Assembly: GCA_035997045.1 (NCBI GenBank) | Contig: DASYIY010000049.1 | Span: forward strand, 1-8,018 | DNA: 8,018 nucleotides | Direction of reading: 5' to 3' | Source: VRUE01 sp035997045 | Lineage (GTDB): Bacteria; Actinomycetota; Thermoleophilia; Solirubrobacterales; 70-9 | Shown here: positions 6,120-8,018 of the stretch, piece by piece | Position numbering within the stretch: position 1 is the first letter of the stretch | Layout: every line of letters starts with the position of its first letter | The notes under the pieces: generated by a model | The model's input: the letters and a program-made list of their open reading frames with translations, nothing else | Databases searched by the model: none | Told to the model about the DNA's origin: nothing | Translations under genes and position numbers: made by a program

Positions 6120-6881
6120 CTAGCGCGTGGGGGGTGGCTCTTGGCCCCAGGTTCGCATCCCCGCTTCGATCGCCTCGTTGACCGTGCGCACGACTGCGAC
6201 ACGGGCATAGCGCTTCGACTCGGCGGCGATCGGGTGCCACGGCGCGCGCGGCTGGTCGGTGCGGCCGATCATGTCCTCGACCGCCTCTTCGTACTCGGTC
6301 CGCTTGGCCCGGTTGGACCAGTCTTCCTCGGTCAGCTTCCAAGCCTTGAGCGGATCGGCAGCGCGCTGCTCGAAGCGCTTGCCCTGCTCGGCCTCGGAGA
6401 TGTGGAGCCAGAACTTGACGACGATCGTCCCCTCCTCGGCGAGGCTGCGCTCGAAACCGTTGATCTCGTCGTAGGCGCGCAGCCATTGCTCGCGGCTCGC
6501 CAGCCCGTCGACCCGCTCGACCAGCACACGCCCGTACCAGGAGCGATCGAAGACGGCCATCCCGCCCCAGCCCGGTAGCACCGGCCAGAAGCGCCAGAGA
6601 AAGTGGTGGCGCTTCTCGTCGTGGGTCGGCGCCGCGAACTGGACGACGCGGACGTGGCGCGGGTCGAGCGGAGCGACGAGCCGTTTGATCGCACCGCCCT
6701 TGCCGGAGGCGTCCCAGCCCTCGAAGAGGACAAGGATGGGCGGCCCGACGCCCTGCCTCCCGATCAGCCCGCCGAGGGTCAGCCGCAGCTGGGTCAGCCG
6801 CAGCCAGGCGGCGCTCAGCTCACGCTCCTCCTCTTTGCGGCTGAGGGCGAGCGAGAGGTCGACCTGGTCGAGCCGTCCCAT
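6120..6881 (-). CDS. Polyphosphate kinase 2 family protein, single-domain, PAP-like, 253 aa
   Basis: PPK2 enzymes transfer phosphate from polyphosphate to nucleoside mono- or diphosphates. The Walker A is GWDASGKGG (55-63, Lys61), after FE as in the family. The Walker B region is MAVFDRSWYGRVLVERV (108-124), with Asp112. The lid follows at about 165-190 (EQGKRFEQRAADPLKAWKLTEEDW). The stretches FEGWDASGKGGAIKRL, FLWRFWPVLP and YGRVLVERVDG look closest to the catalytic half of polyphosphate:AMP phosphotransferases (class II), which are usually two fused domains. Here only one domain of 253 residues exists, so the substrate (AMP or ADP) is uncertain. The N-terminal 45 residues are a charged helix. 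The ATG at 6881 is supported by a -10 box 6 nt upstream. The small membrane gene lies 25 bp upstream and the lipoprotein gene 47 bp downstream. Confidence 0.93.
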   Translation of the reverse strand: MGRLDQVDLSLALSRKEEERELSAAWLRLTQLRLTLGGLIGRQGVGPPILVLFEGWDASGKGGAIKRLVAPLDPRHVRVVQFAAPTHDEKRHHFLWRFWPVLPGWGGMAVFDRSWYGRVLVERVDGLASREQWLRAYDEINGFERSLAEEGTIVVKFWLHISEAEQGKRFEQRAADPLKAWKLTEEDWSNRAKRTEYEEAVEDMIGRTDQPRAPWHPIAAESKRYARVAVVRTVNEAIEAGMRTWGQEPPPTR

Positions 6882-6887
6882 CGGCCG

Positions 6888-6893
6888 ATCCTA
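6888..6893 (-). promoter_or_regulatory. Candidate -10 box TAGGAT of a leaderless promoter for the PPK2 gene
   Basis: The minus strand reads TAGGAT, a good TAnnnT hexamer of actinobacterial style, ending 6 nt before the ATG at 6881. Transcription would begin at the start codon. The AGGA inside it could also serve as a weak Shine-Dalgarno site about 8 nt from the ATG, so the two readings compete. It lies in the 25-bp gap after the small membrane gene, which may also feed transcripts into the kinase gene. Confidence 0.55.
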
Positions 6894-6906
6894 CGCGCCG
6901 CCGGGG

Positions 6907-7161
6907 TCAGGGAACGCCTTCGACCGGCTGCACGCTTTCTTTGGGAGCGTCGAGCGAGCGCGGGCTTTCCTCGGTCAGGTTCAGCACCAGCGGGAACATC
7001 AGGGCGCCGAGGAAGATCAGGATCACGCCGGCAGCGACCAGCCAGCGGGCCGAGCTGAGGTGGCCGAGGATGCCGACGGCGAAGCCGATCAGGACCAGCG
7101 CGATGTAGGGGCCGGCACTGTGTGGCAGCAAGGTGGCGAGTGGGAGGACGAGGTCGAGCAC
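6907..7161 (-). CDS. Small two-TM membrane protein, 84 aa
   Basis: No family recognised. Two hydrophobic helices are visible: about 17-35 (GPYIALVLIGFAVGILGHL) and about 40-61 (WLVAAGVILIFLGALMFPLVLN), joined by the short turn SSAR. A hydrophilic tail of about 22 residues follows. The second helix with its Gly spacing suggests a small integral inner-membrane protein. The GTG at 7161 is the first in-frame start; TGA and TAA lie just upstream in this frame. There is no Shine-Dalgarno site at normal distance. A GATAAT box is 8 nt upstream. The gene heads the leftward cluster with the polyphosphate kinase, lipoprotein and antiporter genes, and is divergent from the MoxR gene with a 23-bp gap. Function unknown. 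Confidence 0.72.
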   Translation of the reverse strand: MLDLVLPLATLLPHSAGPYIALVLIGFAVGILGHLSSARWLVAAGVILIFLGALMFPLVLNLTEESPRSLDAPKESVQPVEGVP

Positions 7162-7169
7162 AGCGCCGG

Positions 7170-7177
7170 ATTATCAT
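7170..7177. promoter_or_regulatory. Shared A+T patch with divergent candidate -10 boxes
   Basis: In the 23-bp gap between divergent genes, the plus strand has TATCAT (7172-7177) ending 7 nt before the MoxR ATG at 7185. The minus strand has GATAAT (7175 down to 7170) ending 8 nt before the GTG at 7161 of the small membrane gene. The two hexamers overlap by four bases. Both starts lack Shine-Dalgarno sites. The gap is too short for two full separate promoters, so -35 regions would lie within the opposite coding sequence. Confidence 0.5.
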
Positions 7178-7184
7178 CGCCTCC

Positions 7185-8018
7185 ATGGCCGATGGCTCTG
7201 TGGCAGAGGTGAAGGACGCGCTGGCCGAGGCCGGCTACCTCGCCGACGAGTCCGCGGCGCTGGTCTCCTTCCTCGCCCAGCGGCTCGGCAAGCCGGTCCT
7301 GGTCGAGGGCCCGGCGGGGGTCGGCAAGACCGAGCTGGCCAAGGCGCTGTCCCGCGCCACCGGCCGCGAGCTGATCCGCCTGCAGTGCTACGAGGGGCTC
7401 GACGAGGCCAAGGCGCTGTACGAGTGGAACTACCGCAAGCAGCTGCTGCGGATCCAGGCCGGCGGCGAGGACGGCTGGGAGGACGTCCACGGCGACATCT
7501 TCGACAAGGAGTTCCTGCTCGAGCGCCCGCTGATGCAGGCGATCGCCAGCCCCGAGCCGGTGGTGCTGCTGATCGACGAGATCGACAAGACCGACCAGGA
7601 GTTCGAGGCGATGCTGCTCGAGCTGCTCTCCGACTTCCAGATCACGATCCCCGAGCTGGGCCAGGTCGCGGCGACGACGATGCCGATCGTCGTCCTCACC
7701 TCGAACAACTCGCGCGAGCTGACCGAGGCGCTGAAGCGGCGCTGCCTCTACCTCTGGCTCGACTACCCGGACCTCGAGCGGGAGATGGAGATCGTCCGCC
7801 TGCACACGCCGGAGTTGCCCGAGGCGCTGGCGCAGCGGATGGTCGAGGTGGTGCGGATGGTTCGCGCCCTCGACCTGAAGAAGCCGCCCTCGATCGCCGA
7901 GTCGATCGACTGGGCGCGGACGCTGCTGCTGATGGGGGCCGAGGACATCGACCGCAAGACCTTCGAGCAGTCGATGTCGATCATCGTCAAGCACCGCACC
8001 GACATCGACCTCGTGGCG
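7185..8018 (+). CDS. MoxR-family AAA+ ATPase, CoxD-like (3' end outside window)
   Basis: The 278 residues visible form nearly a complete AAA+ module; no stop codon occurs before the window edge. Walker A is GPAGVGKTE (42-50), Walker B is VVLLIDEIDK (126-135, with Asp131 and Glu132), sensor 1 is LTSNNSREL (171-179) with Asn174/175, and RR at 185-186 holds the likely arginine finger. The helix LQCYEGLDEAKALYEWNYRKQLL (66-88) is characteristic of the CoxD-like branch of MoxR ATPases, chaperone-like enzymes that usually act with a von Willebrand factor A protein to mature or assemble a partner complex, e.g. with CO dehydrogenase-type proteins. The partner is not in this window. The ATG at 7185 has no Shine-Dalgarno site; a TAnnnT box sits 7 nt upstream. 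GTG at 7200 is an alternative. Confidence 0.92.
   Translation, partial: MADGSVAEVKDALAEAGYLADESAALVSFLAQRLGKPVLVEGPAGVGKTELAKALSRATGRELIRLQCYEGLDEAKALYEWNYRKQLLRIQAGGEDGWEDVHGDIFDKEFLLERPLMQAIASPEPVVLLIDEIDKTDQEFEAMLLELLSDFQITIPELGQVAATTMPIVVLTSNNSRELTEALKRRCLYLWLDYPDLEREMEIVRLHTPELPEALAQRMVEVVRMVRALDLKKPPSIAESIDWARTLLLMGAEDIDRKTFEQSMSIIVKHRTDIDLVA

Noticed and set aside
6073..6486. Upstream continuation of the lipoprotein frame
   Set aside because: It lies within the kinase gene in another frame; a lipoprotein signal peptide with AGGAGG fixes the start at 6072.
7089..7994. 301-codon minus-strand open frame opposite the MoxR gene
   Set aside because: Leu/Asp/Arg/Gln-rich shadow; the plus strand encodes a clear AAA+ ATPase.

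Overview
The window is a GC-rich (roughly two-thirds G+C), densely packed bacterial chromosome segment with eleven protein genes, two of them cut by the window edges. The GC content, GTG and TTG starts, mix of Shine-Dalgarno and apparently leaderless starts, and general gene style suggest an actinomycete. A deep-branching, Thermoleophilia/Solirubrobacterales-like lineage is my best guess, but it rests on style alone and is inference. I see no mobile elements, tRNA, rRNA or CRISPR; this is core chromosome with several lineage-type hypothetical genes.

Left part (1-2405): the 3' end of typA/bipA (plus strand) converges on a small ArsR-like winged-helix regulator gene (466-1056, minus), and the two share a CTAG in which both stop codons lie. 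To the right is a near-perfect rho-independent terminator (1111-1147, minus), which ends a medium-chain-type acyl-CoA dehydrogenase gene (1176-2405, minus). A 142-bp divergent intergenic region (2406-2547) holds the dehydrogenase ribosome-binding site, a 16-bp palindrome that looks like a repressor operator, and a leaderless-type promoter for the rightward genes.

Centre (2548-3841): three tightly overlapping plus-strand genes form an apparent operon. They encode a one-TM protein with a duplicated C-terminal motif, a small acidic protein, and a Bcp/PrxQ-type peroxiredoxin. It converges with only 9 bp to spare on a leftward cluster.

Right part (3851-7161): four minus-strand genes read, in order of transcription, small two-TM protein, single-domain PPK2 polyphosphate kinase, lipoprotein with an odd Cys-containing C-terminal tail, and Ca2+/cation:proton antiporter. 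Pairing a polyphosphate enzyme with a Ca2+ exchanger suggests ion/polyphosphate homeostasis (inference). A 23-bp divergent gap then leads to a CoxD-like MoxR AAA+ ATPase (7185 onward, plus), which runs off the end.

The most interesting unexplained signals are the repeated TAnnnT-N6/7-ATG arrangement at three genes (candidate leaderless promoters), the shared A+T patch in the 23-bp divergent gap, the 16-bp palindrome, the internal duplication in the 160-aa protein, and the lipoprotein Cys tail encoded in DNA that also encodes the start of the antiporter. I found no clear evidence of a wholly new defence or mobile system.
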